In this document: piece after piece, positions 45,140 through 53,975 of the stretch | How positions within the stretch are numbered: position 1 is the stretch's first letter | How the letters are laid out: every line of letters begins with the position of its first letter | Source: Desulfovibrio gilichinskyi | GTDB taxonomy: Bacteria; Desulfobacterota; Desulfovibrionia; Desulfovibrionales; Desulfovibrionaceae | NCBI RefSeq assembly: GCF_900177375.1 | Contig: NZ_FWZU01000009.1 | Location: 1 to 55,809 of the forward strand | Length of the DNA: 55,809 bases | Direction: 5' to 3' | Position numbers and translations under genes: made by a program | Notes under the pieces: model-generated | What the model was told of the DNA's origin: nothing | The model's database searches: none | Seen by the model: only the letters and a program-made list of their open reading frames with translations

Positions 45140-46773
45140 GCTGCGTCCTTCTGGATGTTTTTGGTCCAGTAAGTTTTGCGCCAGCCGCGTTTTGCGGTTT
45201 CACTGTTGAGATTCAGGTGGCACTTTGAGTCAATGGACTCAATCTCAAAATCACTCAGCGAGTTAAGCCAGCTTTCAAAATCTTGATTTTGTAGATCCTG
45301 TTCGGCTTTCTCCATTTTCTGCTTTTCAATGTTTTTCAGCTCAGCACGGGTTTTGTCGGCCTTCTTTGCATTTGCTAGAGCTTGCTCATTTGGAGTTAAA
45401 AACCCGGTAGGTCTGCGCCATGTTCCCTTTGATCTCAGAGTTGCGAATAGATAATTGCAGATTCCTTTACGGGCTTCCGGGAAGGTTCCATTTTCTAGTT
45501 CCCAGCGTGCTGCGTGCAAAGATTCTTCGATGTCGAGGATTGTTTCACCGAATGAAAGCCGGTGTTCGACGATCTGGCGGATCTGATCAGGACCGAATCT
45601 TTTTTCGTAGAGCCGGGGCCAGAGAATTTGGAAGTCATCAGTGCTGATTGATAATAACCGGCGCGCCCAGCGTTCCTCTTCAGATTCTTCAGAGTTAGAT
45701 AGATTTTTTATCTGTCTATCTAATAAGAGGGTATCCTGATACCGATCACCTTTGGTATCAAATGAGTTCTTTGAATTTGTGTTAAAGCTTGAAAGGCAAG
45801 GGATAACAGGCTGTTTTGAACATGATCCGGCATTGGTAACATGATACCGATCACCTTTGGTATCAAGATCGGTATCATTACGGTCATGATACCAGTCACC
45901 TGTGGTAACACTCGCCTGATACCGATCAGCATTGGTATCAGGTTGCGGTGGAAATGCTTTCAGGAGTTCCTGAATACGAGCAAAAGGTTCATGGTTAAGT
46001 TGCAGAATAATACCAAAGCGGGGGCCGCGATTGTGAATATTTTTAGAGTATATTCCAGTGTCATGGCCGTGTTTGATCACCCTGCGAACTGTGACTTCAC
46101 TGCAAGCAGCTTCTCTGGCAATAGACTGAATTACAAGACTTATTTCGTTTTGTGCAGCTTGTTTTGAGCATGAGCAGATGATACCGAACACTCGTTTTCC
46201 CTGATCGGATAAACGAGAAAATAAAGCATCAGCTTTATCTGATGAATTCAGCATAGCCTGCGCAGCAGTGTTAATTATTGAGCTTTGGCTCTGCCTGTTA
46301 CCAAAGTCTGTTTGATACCGATCAGCATTGGTAACATTTGGACTTTGATACCAATCATGATTGGTATCAGTCAGTAACCCGTATTCATGTTTAAACAGGC
46401 TTATAAAGTATTCACAGCGTTCCTTGTAAAGAATGATTACAGACCCGTGTCTACGGCCAGAATGATTGATTTCTCTATTAAAAAGTCCAGCTTTTTCACC
46501 TTTGGGTATAGTCCGCAATACACTTAGTTTACTGCATTTTGCTGTGTGCTGAAGACTGGATATGACAAGAGAATACGGCTCATCCATTGCTGGAGCAGAT
46601 TTAATAAGTGCAGCAAGTATCCTCCTGCCGGTTCCGGAGAGGGTATTATAAAAGGTGGTAATGTCACGGCGCATAAGCCTTTTCAAGTGATCGGTATCAG
46701 CATCTTTTTGATGCCGATCATAATTGGTATCAGAACCATTTGGTGGATAATATTCTTGTGCCGTTGAAGTCAT
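45136..46773 (-). CDS. Large helix-turn-helix-like mobile-element protein with peptide repeats, 545 aa
   Basis: Two similar DNA-binding-like units (residues ~35-125 and ~190-275) share a pattern: SGTGRRILAALIKSAP against SDQGKRVFGIICSCSK, LSVLRTIPKG against VTVRRVIKHG, and GRRHGSVIIL against GPRFGIILQL. They resemble duplicated winged helices, as in replication initiators or transcription regulators. The linkers repeat DTNADRYQ or DTKGDRYQ, encoded by palindromic DNA repeats. The C-terminal ~170 residues are charged and helical. It could be a plasmid initiator or autoregulator. The downstream TraF gene is translationally coupled. Confidence 0.6.
   Translation of the reverse strand: MTSTAQEYYPPNGSDTNYDRHQKDADTDHLKRLMRRDITTFYNTLSGTGRRILAALIKSAPAMDEPYSLVISSLQHTAKCSKLSVLRTIPKGEKAGLFNREINHSGRRHGSVIILYKERCEYFISLFKHEYGLLTDTNHDWYQSPNVTNADRYQTDFGNRQSQSSIINTAAQAMLNSSDKADALFSRLSDQGKRVFGIICSCSKQAAQNEISLVIQSIAREAACSEVTVRRVIKHGHDTGIYSKNIHNRGPRFGIILQLNHEPFARIQELLKAFPPQPDTNADRYQASVTTGDWYHDRNDTDLDTKGDRYHVTNAGSCSKQPVIPCLSSFNTNSKNSFDTKGDRYQDTLLLDRQIKNLSNSEESEEERWARRLLSISTDDFQILWPRLYEKRFGPDQIRQIVEHRLSFGETILDIEESLHAARWELENGTFPEARKGICNYLFATLRSKGTWRRPTGFLTPNEQALANAKKADKTRAELKNIEKQKMEKAEQDLQNQDFESWLNSLSDFEIESIDSKCHLNLNSETAKRGWRKTYWTKNIQKDAA
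45738..46732. repeat. Seven 23-bp palindromic repeats, GATACC-N10-GGTATC(A), inside a gene
   Basis: Units at 45738-45760, 45843-45865, 45888-45910, 45918-45940, 46314-46336, 46347-46369 and 46710-46732, with extra half-sites at 45867-45877 and 46690-46699. The arms are often 7+7 bp (TGATACC/GGTATCA); three units have one mismatch in an arm. Read in the coding direction they give DTNADRYQ-like peptides. Starts within clusters are 30-45 bp apart. They may be protein-binding sites (iterons) embedded in coding DNA. Confidence 0.75.
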
Positions 46774-47010
46774 GTCTCTGAGTCCTAAGAAGAAGATTCA
46801 GTTAAAAGCTAAAGAAGATCGAATTGGAGATAGTTAGCTATCTTGAGTTACCTGAATGCCATCTCAAGTCCGATAAGTTGTTTTTCGTTTCCTAAATTTT
46901 TATAGTAATTATCAATAACTACGGACATGAAATAGGTTGCATATGTCCGAGTGTGCATGAATTCAGAATAAATAGAAGATTTGTAAAGGTTTTGTGGTGG
47001 CAAGTGTAGG
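46774..47010. other. Non-coding junction between mobile backbone and Mu-like phage
   Basis: No gene seen. It includes a GATAG/CTATC hairpin near 46825-46840 and AT-rich DNA with direct TATCAATAACTACGG-like motifs. The phage left tip should lie at the right end of this stretch or slightly beyond, since transposase-site-like repeats start at 47011. Confidence 0.4.
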
Positions 47011-47181
47011 TGGACAGCCAAGATGAGAAACTAAGAAAGACGGGGTTTCAATAGGACATATATAGGACGAATATAGGTATAATGCGGGGTTTAGGATGAG
47101 ACGAATTAAATTTTAGGGCATTTAGTCAAAATGAGAAAATTGACTAAATGCCCTTTGTTTTGGACATTCAAAATGAGAAAA
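47011..47181. repeat. Mu-like phage left end: three transposase-site-like repeats
   Basis: TGGACAGCCAAGATGAGAAA (47011), GTCAAAATGAGAAAA (about 47125) and TGGACATTCAAAATGAGAAA (47161) share a core CAAratgagaaa. Mu-family transposase recognises several ~20-bp copies near each phage end. These lie outside the leftmost phage gene, as expected for attL. The exact TG tip is not identifiable without the right end. Confidence 0.5.
47116..47153. terminator. 14-bp perfect inverted repeat, likely terminator
   Basis: GGGCATTTAGTCAA and TTGACTAAATGCCC flank a 10-nt loop (AATGAGAAAA) that carries one copy of the end repeat. On the plus strand a T-rich tract (TTTGTTTT) follows. It may insulate phage from outside transcription, or be part of the end structure. 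Confidence 0.5.
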
Positions 47182-47198
47182 AAAATTAGGGCAAATGA

Positions 47199-48005
47199 TT
47201 AATCTTCTTTTAAGGCTAGGGTTGACCAATAAAAGTTTTTATACTGCCCTAAATATGAAGGGTTAAGTGTTAATTTCAAATTTTCTTTAACTGTATCTAA
47301 GGACACCATATTATTTGTTTTTAAGTCCTCTTCATTACTTTTAGTAATTTCGAATGTATATTTTAGTGGAGAATATTTTATTTTACGACCCAAAGCTGTA
47401 ATATGCAAATCCAGCTCATACTTTCCAACATTCCAAATAAACATATCCGACACAAGATCCTCTAAATTAGACCATTCAGGCATATTCTTAATATTTATAT
47501 CAAAGTCTTCAATAAATTTACTGTTATTCCTTTGAGCTCTTGCAAATTTATCAAAGAAAGGCTGTATGGTTTCTTCACTTTTTTTAAGAATATCTTCGCC
47601 CAAAAATTCTAATGATTGAACCTGTGTAAAATTCAAGGGTAAATGTAACATTAAAGCCTCTGAAGAAGACCTTTTTACAGTTACTCCTCCTAAACTGTGA
47701 GTAGTACTATCTTCAACCCCATTAGAAATCGTCGACCATTCAAATATAGATTCTTGTTTGTTTTCATGTTTTACAATAGCTTTCACATTTACAATTGTAG
47801 TAGGGTTTTTTTCACTCAACAATGCAGTATTTATTTTTATAGTTGGCCCATAAAGACAATGCCCAACTGTTATTTTTTTAGCACGCAATGTTAATTGCGG
47901 CTTTGCTAAATACTCCTGATATAATCTTATTCCCTGAGGAATCCAAGCCCCTGCACCGATGCATGCAAGATAAAAAGTGGGACTTAATAAAAATTTTTCA
48001 TCCAT
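47199..48005 (-). CDS. Hypothetical membrane-anchored protein at phage left end, 268 aa
   Basis: One N-terminal hydrophobic segment (PTFYLACIGAGAWIPQG) followed by a soluble beta-rich domain (KPQLTLRAKKITVGHCLYG, YELDLHITALGRKIKYSPL). No family recognised. ATG 48005 has GGAGG 5-6 nt upstream; a TTG four codons earlier is less likely. It sits between the phage end and the repressor, on the repressor's strand, so it may be expressed in the lysogen as a moron gene (exclusion or host-benefit function), by position only. Confidence 0.6.
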   Translation of the reverse strand: MDEKFLLSPTFYLACIGAGAWIPQGIRLYQEYLAKPQLTLRAKKITVGHCLYGPTIKINTALLSEKNPTTIVNVKAIVKHENKQESIFEWSTISNGVEDSTTHSLGGVTVKRSSSEALMLHLPLNFTQVQSLEFLGEDILKKSEETIQPFFDKFARAQRNNSKFIEDFDINIKNMPEWSNLEDLVSDMFIWNVGKYELDLHITALGRKIKYSPLKYTFEITKSNEEDLKTNNMVSLDTVKENLKLTLNPSYLGQYKNFYWSTLALKED

Positions 48006-48095
48006 ATATTCCTCCAAAAGGCATTGCTTATTCTAAAAATTAAATTCCAATCACACACATGAGTATTGCATAGTCTATTGTAATAGCTATAATTA

Positions 48096-48129
48096 AACGG
48101 GCAAATGTAAAAGTTTACCTTTGCCCGTT
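48096..48129. terminator. Hairpin terminator between repressor and left-end gene
   Basis: AACGGGCAAA pairs perfectly with TTTGCCCGTT (10 bp) around a 14-nt loop; ATCTTTTTATTT follows on the plus strand and an A/T-rich tract on the other. It lies 10 bp beyond the repressor stop and probably works in both directions. Confidence 0.7.
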
Positions 48130-48139
48130 ATCTTTTTAT

Positions 48140-48610
48140 TTATCCAACATTTCGATGGGCTTCATTGGGCTTATCTTCGTCTGGAGTGGCTCTTGCCTTC
48201 ATTCGTTCCAGTTCTACCCGCAAATTTCCGTTTTCTTTAAGCAGCTCTCGGTTTTCCTCATACAAAGTACGTATTAAAGCTCGCTCTGCTTTCAACTCTT
48301 CTTCGAGTTGTTCACATTGAATGCAACCGTCAAAAAAGGTTTGTCCGTCTTCAATTACTACCTGATGAGATGTTTTACTTTTCAAGTAATCTTCATGCCT
48401 TGAATCATAGAACATTGGTCCTTCTCCCAGAAGCAACCAATCAAAGGAAACGTTGAATTCTTTGGCTATTGTGACGATTACATCTGCATTAGGAGTCCTC
48501 TCACTTCTTTCGTAATTGCCCAAAGTATTCTGAGCAACACCAATCGTGCTAGAAAACTCTTTTTGAGAGATTTTACCCCTCACTTTCTTAATTCTATCGC
48601 CAATACTCAT
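48140..48610 (-). CDS. Mu-like phage repressor (XRE helix-turn-helix + coiled coil), 156 aa
   Basis: XRE helix-turn-helix at residues ~3-60 (ISQKEFSSTIGVAQNTLGNY, then SFDWLLLGEGPM). The C-terminal third is a leucine-zipper-like coiled coil (ERALIRTLYEENRELLKENG) for oligomerisation, with a CIQCEQ pair before it. It acts as the lysogenic repressor, divergent from the transposition operon, like Mu c. Start at MSIGDRIKK (48610); longer versions would run into the operator region. Confidence 0.8.
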   Translation of the reverse strand: MSIGDRIKKVRGKISQKEFSSTIGVAQNTLGNYERSERTPNADVIVTIAKEFNVSFDWLLLGEGPMFYDSRHEDYLKSKTSHQVVIEDGQTFFDGCIQCEQLEEELKAERALIRTLYEENRELLKENGNLRVELERMKARATPDEDKPNEAHRNVG

Positions 48611-48851
48611 AAGAGTTAAAGTTTCTAGTGTTAAGTTTAACATAAACATTAACACCCAGAGCAATTATATAACCTATTGATAATAATGTAATTAATACAG
48701 AATATCACAAAATTAAACTTTAACGCAATTTTGGGGTTAAAAAGAACTCATGGGCGGCACATAATTCAGTCACACACAACACTAGATTAGCACCCCCTAA
48801 TGTGAACGGTCAACGATACAGTTTGGACGGTAAAAAGGAGCAGGAAAGACG
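48611..48851. promoter_or_regulatory. Phage operator/promoter region with TGTTAA half-sites
   Basis: Contains the palindrome TGTTAA-GT-TTAACA (48629-48642), GTTAAAGTTT (48615-48624) and its exact inverse AAACTTTAAC (48715-48724). These are likely sites for the repressor and the Ner-like protein controlling the early promoter. An AAGGAG lies upstream of the first early gene. No open frame. Confidence 0.55.
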
Positions 48852-49313
48852 GTGAAAAAAGTGCAGCAGTTTACACTTTTTCATGAAGAGAATCAGGAAA
48901 TGGAATATCAGAAAATGGCCGCTACTTTAGCCAGTCTGATGCCCATGATCCGCTCTGCTATGAACAGAACCGCCGAAAACCACGACCTATCCCGCGATCT
49001 AATTGCTGATCGTATGACCGACATTTCTCGATCCTCCGGGGTTAAGTTGAGCCGTGGGAACGCCAAGAGCGTCAAGACGGATACACTTGCAAAGTGGCTT
49101 GCCCCGGAAGATCGGGAACACCCACCAAGCCTTAACGCTTTTGTAGCCTTCTGCATGGCAACTGAAGACTTAAGCCCATTAGGGCCGCTATTACGAGCAT
49201 TCGGCGTGGAAATTATGACCGAAAAAGATAAAAAACTTAGGGATTACGGCGCCGTCGTTCTCGCTACTAAGAAAGCACAGAAAAAGAAAAAGCAATTGGA
49301 GGCAGATTTATGA
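48852..49313 (+). CDS. Mu-like phage early regulatory protein, 153 aa
   Basis: First gene of the early operon; starts at GTG 48852 after GGAGCAGGA. It contains an N-terminal helical part (SLMPMIRSAMNRTAENHDL) and DISRSSGVKLSRGNAKSVK, a helix-turn-helix-like stretch. Proteins of this kind commonly precede Ner and transposase genes in Mu-like prophages. Probably DNA-binding; exact role unknown. ATGA overlap with the next gene. Confidence 0.6.
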   Translation: MKKVQQFTLFHEENQEMEYQKMAATLASLMPMIRSAMNRTAENHDLSRDLIADRMTDISRSSGVKLSRGNAKSVKTDTLAKWLAPEDREHPPSLNAFVAFCMATEDLSPLGPLLRAFGVEIMTEKDKKLRDYGAVVLATKKAQKKKKQLEADL

Positions 49314-49573
49314 ATGCAGTTGCGAACCCCTTCGCCAGTGTAGGGGCCGGACGAGATCGCAATCCTTGGCCGATTAAAGAGTGGATGGATTTTCACGGAA
49401 TACGACAAGCAGACATTGCTATTAAGGCTGGAATCAAAGGCCATTCTGTTGTGAGCCGAACAATCCACGGCGGAGCTAATAATAAAAAGGTTTTAGGGGC
49501 GTTAAGAGATCTTGGATGCCCTGAAAATATTTTGAGTTTACCTGAAGAAATGAAGACTGAACAAACATCATAA
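49310..49573 (+). CDS. Ner-like DNA-binding protein, 87 aa
   Basis: Short helix-turn-helix protein (WPIKEWMDFHGIRQADIAIK, HSVVSRTIHGG). By size and position before the transposase it corresponds to Mu Ner, which turns down early transcription and the repressor promoter. GGAGG precedes its ATG, which overlaps the previous stop. Confidence 0.65.
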   Translation: MNAVANPFASVGAGRDRNPWPIKEWMDFHGIRQADIAIKAGIKGHSVVSRTIHGGANNKKVLGALRDLGCPENILSLPEEMKTEQTS

Positions 49574-49589
49574 CTAGCAAGAAGACATC

Positions 49590-51692
49590 ATGAACAAATT
49601 CTACACCACCGCAGAAATAGCAGACAGCATAGACGTAACGGTTATGACTGTTACACGCAGAGCCAAGCGCGAAAGCTGGGCCTCTCGTGCTCGCTCCGGC
49701 AAAGGCGGTGGTAAAGAGTATGCTTTCGATAGTCTTCCTGAATCAGTTAAAACCGCAATTTTGCGGCACGAAGCAACTAACACTTGTAACGTTTCATCAA
49801 TCCCCACCACGGGGCCATCCCTTGCTGACCTAAACGACAACAAACGTACCAAAGCTCTGGCCAAGGCGGACCTTCTACAGCTCTACACAGATTGGTTATC
49901 GCAAGCCAAAAGAGGTTCGAAAGCCGAAGCCAGAACTGATTTCATCCTCGCATATAAGGGTGGTGCATGGCCCCGATTATTAGAGACTTTAGGATCAAAA
50001 ATTTCTTGGCAGACGATTGAACGCTGGAAGGTTCAACTTCGCAATAATAAAACAGTTGTCGTGCTGGCAGATCAGCGCGGGGAACAAAACCGTCAGCGTT
50101 CTGTAATGACAGATGAGCATATGGATATTTTATTGCGGGCGGTCCTTTCTCCTAACAATCCTACCATATCAAGCGCGATGCGGACAGCCACTGCCATTAT
50201 GCAAGCATCTGGAATAACAGATGTGCCTTGTGACAAAACCATGCGCCGCAAACTGGAGTCATGGAAGGAAACAAATTTCGGTGACTGGGTGTACACCAGA
50301 GAAGGCAAGAAAGCTTGGAACGACAAAGCCGCATTTTTCATTGAACGCGATTACAGCTTGATTGAAGTCGGTGACATCATGATAGCTGACGGCCACGTTC
50401 TGAACTTTGAAACTCTGAATCCGTGGACTGGCAAAGGTCAGCGTATGGAACTGGTTATGTGGTACGACATGGCCTCTAATTGCCCGTTAGGCTGGGAGAT
50501 CATGCCTACAGAAGACACTCAGTCAATTGCCGCCTCTTTCCGCCGTGCCTGTTTAACTCTCGGCATGTTCCCAAAAATCGCATACCTCGACAACGGCCGC
50601 GCATTCAGGAGTCAATATTTCAACGGTGTTGATTTTCGTCAAACCGGAGTCGGTGGCCTGTTTAAAGAACTCGGAATAAACACTATTTTCGCATGGCCAT
50701 ATCATGGTCAAAGCAAGACCATTGAACGGTTCTTCGGGACTCTCCATGACTTAGAACAATGGGTACCGTCATACGTTGGTAACTGCATTGACGCCAAGCC
50801 TCCGCGCCTGAATCGTGGTGAAGCTATGCACCGCAAAGCATATGAAGCCGTGGGCGGACGCCCTCTGACAATGGAAGAAACACACGTAGCCGTTGCACGC
50901 TGGATTGATGAATATATCAACCGCCCTCAGCGTGGACACCTTAAGGGAAAATGCCCCGCCGAACTGATGCTTGCAGGACGCGGCCCCGGAATTGATGAAC
51001 GAGAATTGCGCCACCTGATGATGGTTAAAAAGGTCCGCAAAATCACACGTGAAGGCATCCGGCTTTTCGGAGAACGTTATTATGCACCGGAACTTTACAG
51101 CCGCACTCATGAAGTTCAGGTCAGATACGACATGCACGACCTCAGCCAGATCATGGTCTACCGTGACGGCGAATACCTTTGCACCGCATCCAAAACTGCA
51201 AAAATTCATCCTGCCGCTAATTTGCTAGGTGATGAAACCCACCAGAACGAATTTAAAAAGGCTGTAACTTTCAGAAAACAACAAGAAAAAGATGCAGCCA
51301 GCTACACAAAAACGGTGCTTGAATCCGCAATGTATGATCAGGCGCAGCGCATGAAAGAGCTGGAAGTTAAAAAAGAAACTTCCAACACTGTCACCGAGAT
51401 TAAGCCTCTTACTCAAGCCAAGGTTACTTCCATTGAAGCTGTAAAGGCTAAAGCTCTTGAGGCTCAAAAGAACGCTCCGGCATATACGCCTCCGGCTGAG
51501 AAATCCGACATTTTAAGTGAACAAGACAAGTATGAATACCTTTTCACCATTTCATACCAGAAAGGAATCACTTTACGTGAACCCGATCAGGAATGGATGG
51601 GCTATTACGAAACTACCGATGAATATCAGTATATTGCGGCCCGGTGTGAGCAGCGCAAGAAATTTTATGCCCGGAAACAGGCAACTAATTAA
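49590..51692 (+). CDS. Mu-like DDE transposase A, 700 aa
   Basis: Cuts and joins the phage ends during replicative transposition. The N-terminal DNA-binding domain (TTAEIADSIDVTVMTVTRRA) resembles MuA I-beta helix-turn-helix. The catalytic rve core has Asp267 (IADGH), Asp334 (YLDNG) and Glu379 (SKTIERFFG). The Mu C-terminal beta-barrel follows (RLFGERYYAPEL), then a helical region ~540-640 for contact with B. Complete and apparently active. Confidence 0.93.
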   Translation: MNKFYTTAEIADSIDVTVMTVTRRAKRESWASRARSGKGGGKEYAFDSLPESVKTAILRHEATNTCNVSSIPTTGPSLADLNDNKRTKALAKADLLQLYTDWLSQAKRGSKAEARTDFILAYKGGAWPRLLETLGSKISWQTIERWKVQLRNNKTVVVLADQRGEQNRQRSVMTDEHMDILLRAVLSPNNPTISSAMRTATAIMQASGITDVPCDKTMRRKLESWKETNFGDWVYTREGKKAWNDKAAFFIERDYSLIEVGDIMIADGHVLNFETLNPWTGKGQRMELVMWYDMASNCPLGWEIMPTEDTQSIAASFRRACLTLGMFPKIAYLDNGRAFRSQYFNGVDFRQTGVGGLFKELGINTIFAWPYHGQSKTIERFFGTLHDLEQWVPSYVGNCIDAKPPRLNRGEAMHRKAYEAVGGRPLTMEETHVAVARWIDEYINRPQRGHLKGKCPAELMLAGRGPGIDERELRHLMMVKKVRKITREGIRLFGERYYAPELYSRTHEVQVRYDMHDLSQIMVYRDGEYLCTASKTAKIHPAANLLGDETHQNEFKKAVTFRKQQEKDAASYTKTVLESAMYDQAQRMKELEVKKETSNTVTEIKPLTQAKVTSIEAVKAKALEAQKNAPAYTPPAEKSDILSEQDKYEYLFTISYQKGITLREPDQEWMGYYETTDEYQYIAARCEQRKKFYARKQATN

Positions 51693-51708
51693 AACAGGAG
51701 CTTAAACG

Positions 51709-52413
51709 ATGAAACGTGATGTTTTCATTGAGACCTCAAACGTTACACGGTTTCAGAACGCCATAGGCACACTGGAAAGCGTAGACAACGGGGAACAAGG
51801 GTTTGCTCTGGTCTACGGTCAGGCCGGGCGAGGTAAAACAGAAACGACCCTAACATATCAGGCCCGTAACGGCGGAATATTTCTGCGTGTAATGCAGGGC
51901 TGGACTCAGAACTCATTTATGCAAGCTCTAGCCGGAAAAATGAACCTTGCACCGGCTCGGTCAGCGGCGGCTTGTAAAAGCAAAATAATCGAACGCTTAG
52001 GGGATGAACCTCAAACCTTTTTTATCGATGAAGCTGATCGTCTGCACATAGATAGAGTGGAAGACTTGCGCGATATCCATGACGAAACAGGATCACCCAT
52101 TGTGCTTATCGGTGAGCGTGAACTGCATGGCCTTCTGGGTGAACGTCGCCGCATATGGAGCCGTGTAAAGCAGGTTGTAGACTTTGCCCCAGTCGCTGAG
52201 GAAGACGTAGCGATTTTGGCCTCTGATGCGGCCGGACTGGATATAGAAGCCGCAGCGTGTTCTCTGATTGTTAAAAAAGCTGACGGTGATTTCAGGCTTG
52301 TATGGACTATTCTTTCAGGACTGGAAAAAGCAGCAAAGGCCCGTGAAACTGACATGGTCAATGTTAAAATGGTTGCGGATGTATCACACAAAACACTCAG
52401 CTGGAGGCGGTGA
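51709..52413 (+). CDS. MuB-like AAA+ ATPase, target selection, 234 aa
   Basis: ATP-dependent DNA-binding partner of transposase A. Walker A VYGQAGRGKTET near residue 36, Walker B TFFIDEADRL near 104, GSPIVLIGERELHG as sensor region. Shorter than Mu B because it lacks the N-terminal helix-turn-helix appendage, as in other Mu-like phages. 16 nt after transposase A, with GGAG before the start. Confidence 0.88.
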   Translation: MKRDVFIETSNVTRFQNAIGTLESVDNGEQGFALVYGQAGRGKTETTLTYQARNGGIFLRVMQGWTQNSFMQALAGKMNLAPARSAAACKSKIIERLGDEPQTFFIDEADRLHIDRVEDLRDIHDETGSPIVLIGERELHGLLGERRRIWSRVKQVVDFAPVAEEDVAILASDAAGLDIEAAACSLIVKKADGDFRLVWTILSGLEKAAKARETDMVNVKMVADVSHKTLSWRR

Positions 52414-53024
52414 TGAGCGAGATTAGTATGGAGGCTCTACGAGACCTTTGCCGGACTCTTGGAAGTGGCGGCCGGATATTTTCGTATGCCATGATTTATG
52501 AAGCATTAAGTGTGGATACTGAAAAGCTACGCAATCTGATCCGTGGCCGCTGCAAGGACCTATGCAAATCGGGTGAATTAATACGGAAAGGTCGCGGGGA
52601 ATATTCATACAACGAGAATGCCCTAACAGGTAAGGATGCCCTGATATTAAAAGCTGCTTGGCGAGCTATTAAAGCAGCAAAGCCCGGTTTTTCAACCCAT
52701 GACATCGCGCGAAGATCCGGGGCTACATATTCTCACATCTGTAAATGGTTTCGTTTTTTGGTTGGCAATGAATACATCAAACAGCATGGCCGGGATAAAA
52801 ACATCATTCTGTATAGAGCCACTGCGAAAGCCCAGCAAACTGATGAAACCCCATTGATGCCACGTAAGCCGCATAATCCCTTTGAATCTGAGAAAAAAGC
52901 TGCTTGTGAGCTTATAAAACTTTTTATGCTTGGAGACCCATACGCTCCAGCAACACAAAACAAAATAATCAAAAACTGCCGAGCCATTTTGGATCGGTTT
53001 GAAAACAATCAGGAGGTAGCATGA
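52413..53024 (+). CDS. Helix-turn-helix protein of Mu-like early operon, 203 aa
   Basis: Two winged-helix-like units: residues ~20-70 (MIYEALSVDTEKLRNLI, ELIRKGRGEYSY) and ~75-135 (PGFSTHDIARRSGATYSHI). Likely DNA-binding regulator. Start ATG 52413 overlaps the B stop (TGATG) with GGAGG upstream. Not otherwise recognised. Confidence 0.6.
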   Translation: MSEISMEALRDLCRTLGSGGRIFSYAMIYEALSVDTEKLRNLIRGRCKDLCKSGELIRKGRGEYSYNENALTGKDALILKAAWRAIKAAKPGFSTHDIARRSGATYSHICKWFRFLVGNEYIKQHGRDKNIILYRATAKAQQTDETPLMPRKPHNPFESEKKAACELIKLFMLGDPYAPATQNKIIKNCRAILDRFENNQEVA

Positions 53025-53278
53025 ACACTTGTAAAAAAGCTGAACCAGCAGCAAGTCCGGTTGGCTCAAAAGTTAGGCATTGTGTTTTTGAATTGCGTTG
53101 TCTTTCTCAAGGGATGCCGGAAGAGAAATTTAATAAACTGAAGGTGATTATAAACAATTTGGAAGGCTGCGCTTTGCACATGGAAGAAATTGAGCAGCAT
53201 ATTCCAGTCAGTTTGTTTTCACCACCAATAGACTCGGGCCAGATCGCGGCGGAGCTTGGCGCAAGGATGGAGAATTAA
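53021..53278 (+). CDS. Hypothetical early phage protein, 85 aa
   Basis: Overlaps its upstream neighbour by ATGA, with AGGAGG before the start. Soluble and helical in the middle (EEKFNKLKVIINNLEGCAL). No motif recognised. Part of the tightly packed early operon. Confidence 0.5.
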   Translation: MNTCKKAEPAASPVGSKVRHCVFELRCLSQGMPEEKFNKLKVIINNLEGCALHMEEIEQHIPVSLFSPPIDSGQIAAELGARMEN

Positions 53279-53279
53279 G

Positions 53280-53897
53280 ATGGGAGAAATGACAGTGCCA
53301 GAAGGATACATGGAAGACAGTATGGGCCGTCTTGTACGTATTGAGCATGTATCTGAATACGACAAATTAAAAGATGAAACGGTGAATACCATTTTGGAAC
53401 GGGCGTTTCAGGTACAGCAGGAAATCAAAGATTTTAAGACGGAAACAATGGGAGACTTTTATGCTCTCATGGAAATGGCCTTTGAGAAGTATGACGCAAA
53501 AGTCGGTGGCAAGAAAGGTAATGCTCAAATCACTTCGTATGATGGCAAAAAGAAAGTTGCAATTGCCGTAAACGAATCAGTCACTTTTGACGAGCGGTTG
53601 CAGGTTGCAAAGTCACTCATTGACGTGTGTTTAATCGACTGGACAAAGGATGGCAGGACAGAAGTTAAGACCATTGTTAATGCCGCCTTTGATGTCGATA
53701 AAGAGGGTAACATAAGTACATATAAAGTCATGTCTCTACTCAAGTTTGAGATTAATGATGACCGTTGGCAACGGGCCATGAAGGCCGTCAGAGATTCCTT
53801 AAGCGTGTTGTGTAGCAAAAAGTACATCCGCTTCTACCATCGCACAGGAATTGAAAGTAAATGGCAAGCTATCCCGCTTGATATAGCGGCAGTATAA
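53280..53897 (+). CDS. DUF3164 family protein, 205 aa
   Basis: Family signature: VPEGYMEDSMGRLVRIEHV near the N-terminus, GNAQITSYDGKKKVAIAVN and a C-terminal FYHRTGIESKWQAIPLD. DUF3164 proteins are widespread in Mu-like phage early regions; biochemical role unknown. Start chosen at 53280 (GGAG 9 nt upstream); a frame from 53256 would overlap the preceding gene by 23 nt. Confidence 0.8.
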   Translation: MGEMTVPEGYMEDSMGRLVRIEHVSEYDKLKDETVNTILERAFQVQQEIKDFKTETMGDFYALMEMAFEKYDAKVGGKKGNAQITSYDGKKKVAIAVNESVTFDERLQVAKSLIDVCLIDWTKDGRTEVKTIVNAAFDVDKEGNISTYKVMSLLKFEINDDRWQRAMKAVRDSLSVLCSKKYIRFYHRTGIESKWQAIPLDIAAV

Positions 53898-53906
53898 AAT
53901 GCGAAA

Positions 53907-53922
53907 CAGCCCTGCGGGGCTG
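53907..53922. terminator. GC-rich hairpin CAGCCC-TGCG-GGGCTG
   Basis: Six-bp perfect stem with a 4-nt loop just after the DUF3164 stop. No T-run follows, so it is more likely an attenuating or mRNA-stabilising structure than a true intrinsic terminator. It lies in the only sizeable gap (78 bp) of the early operon. Confidence 0.4.
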
Positions 53923-53975
53923 TCGCCGGAGCGTGGCGGCTTCGGCCTGATGAGCAGCCGAATAGGGATTACAAA

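Noticed and set aside
51517-51705. Overlapping plus-strand frame at the end of the transposase gene
   Set aside because: Different frame of the conserved transposase C-terminus, with no separate start signal.
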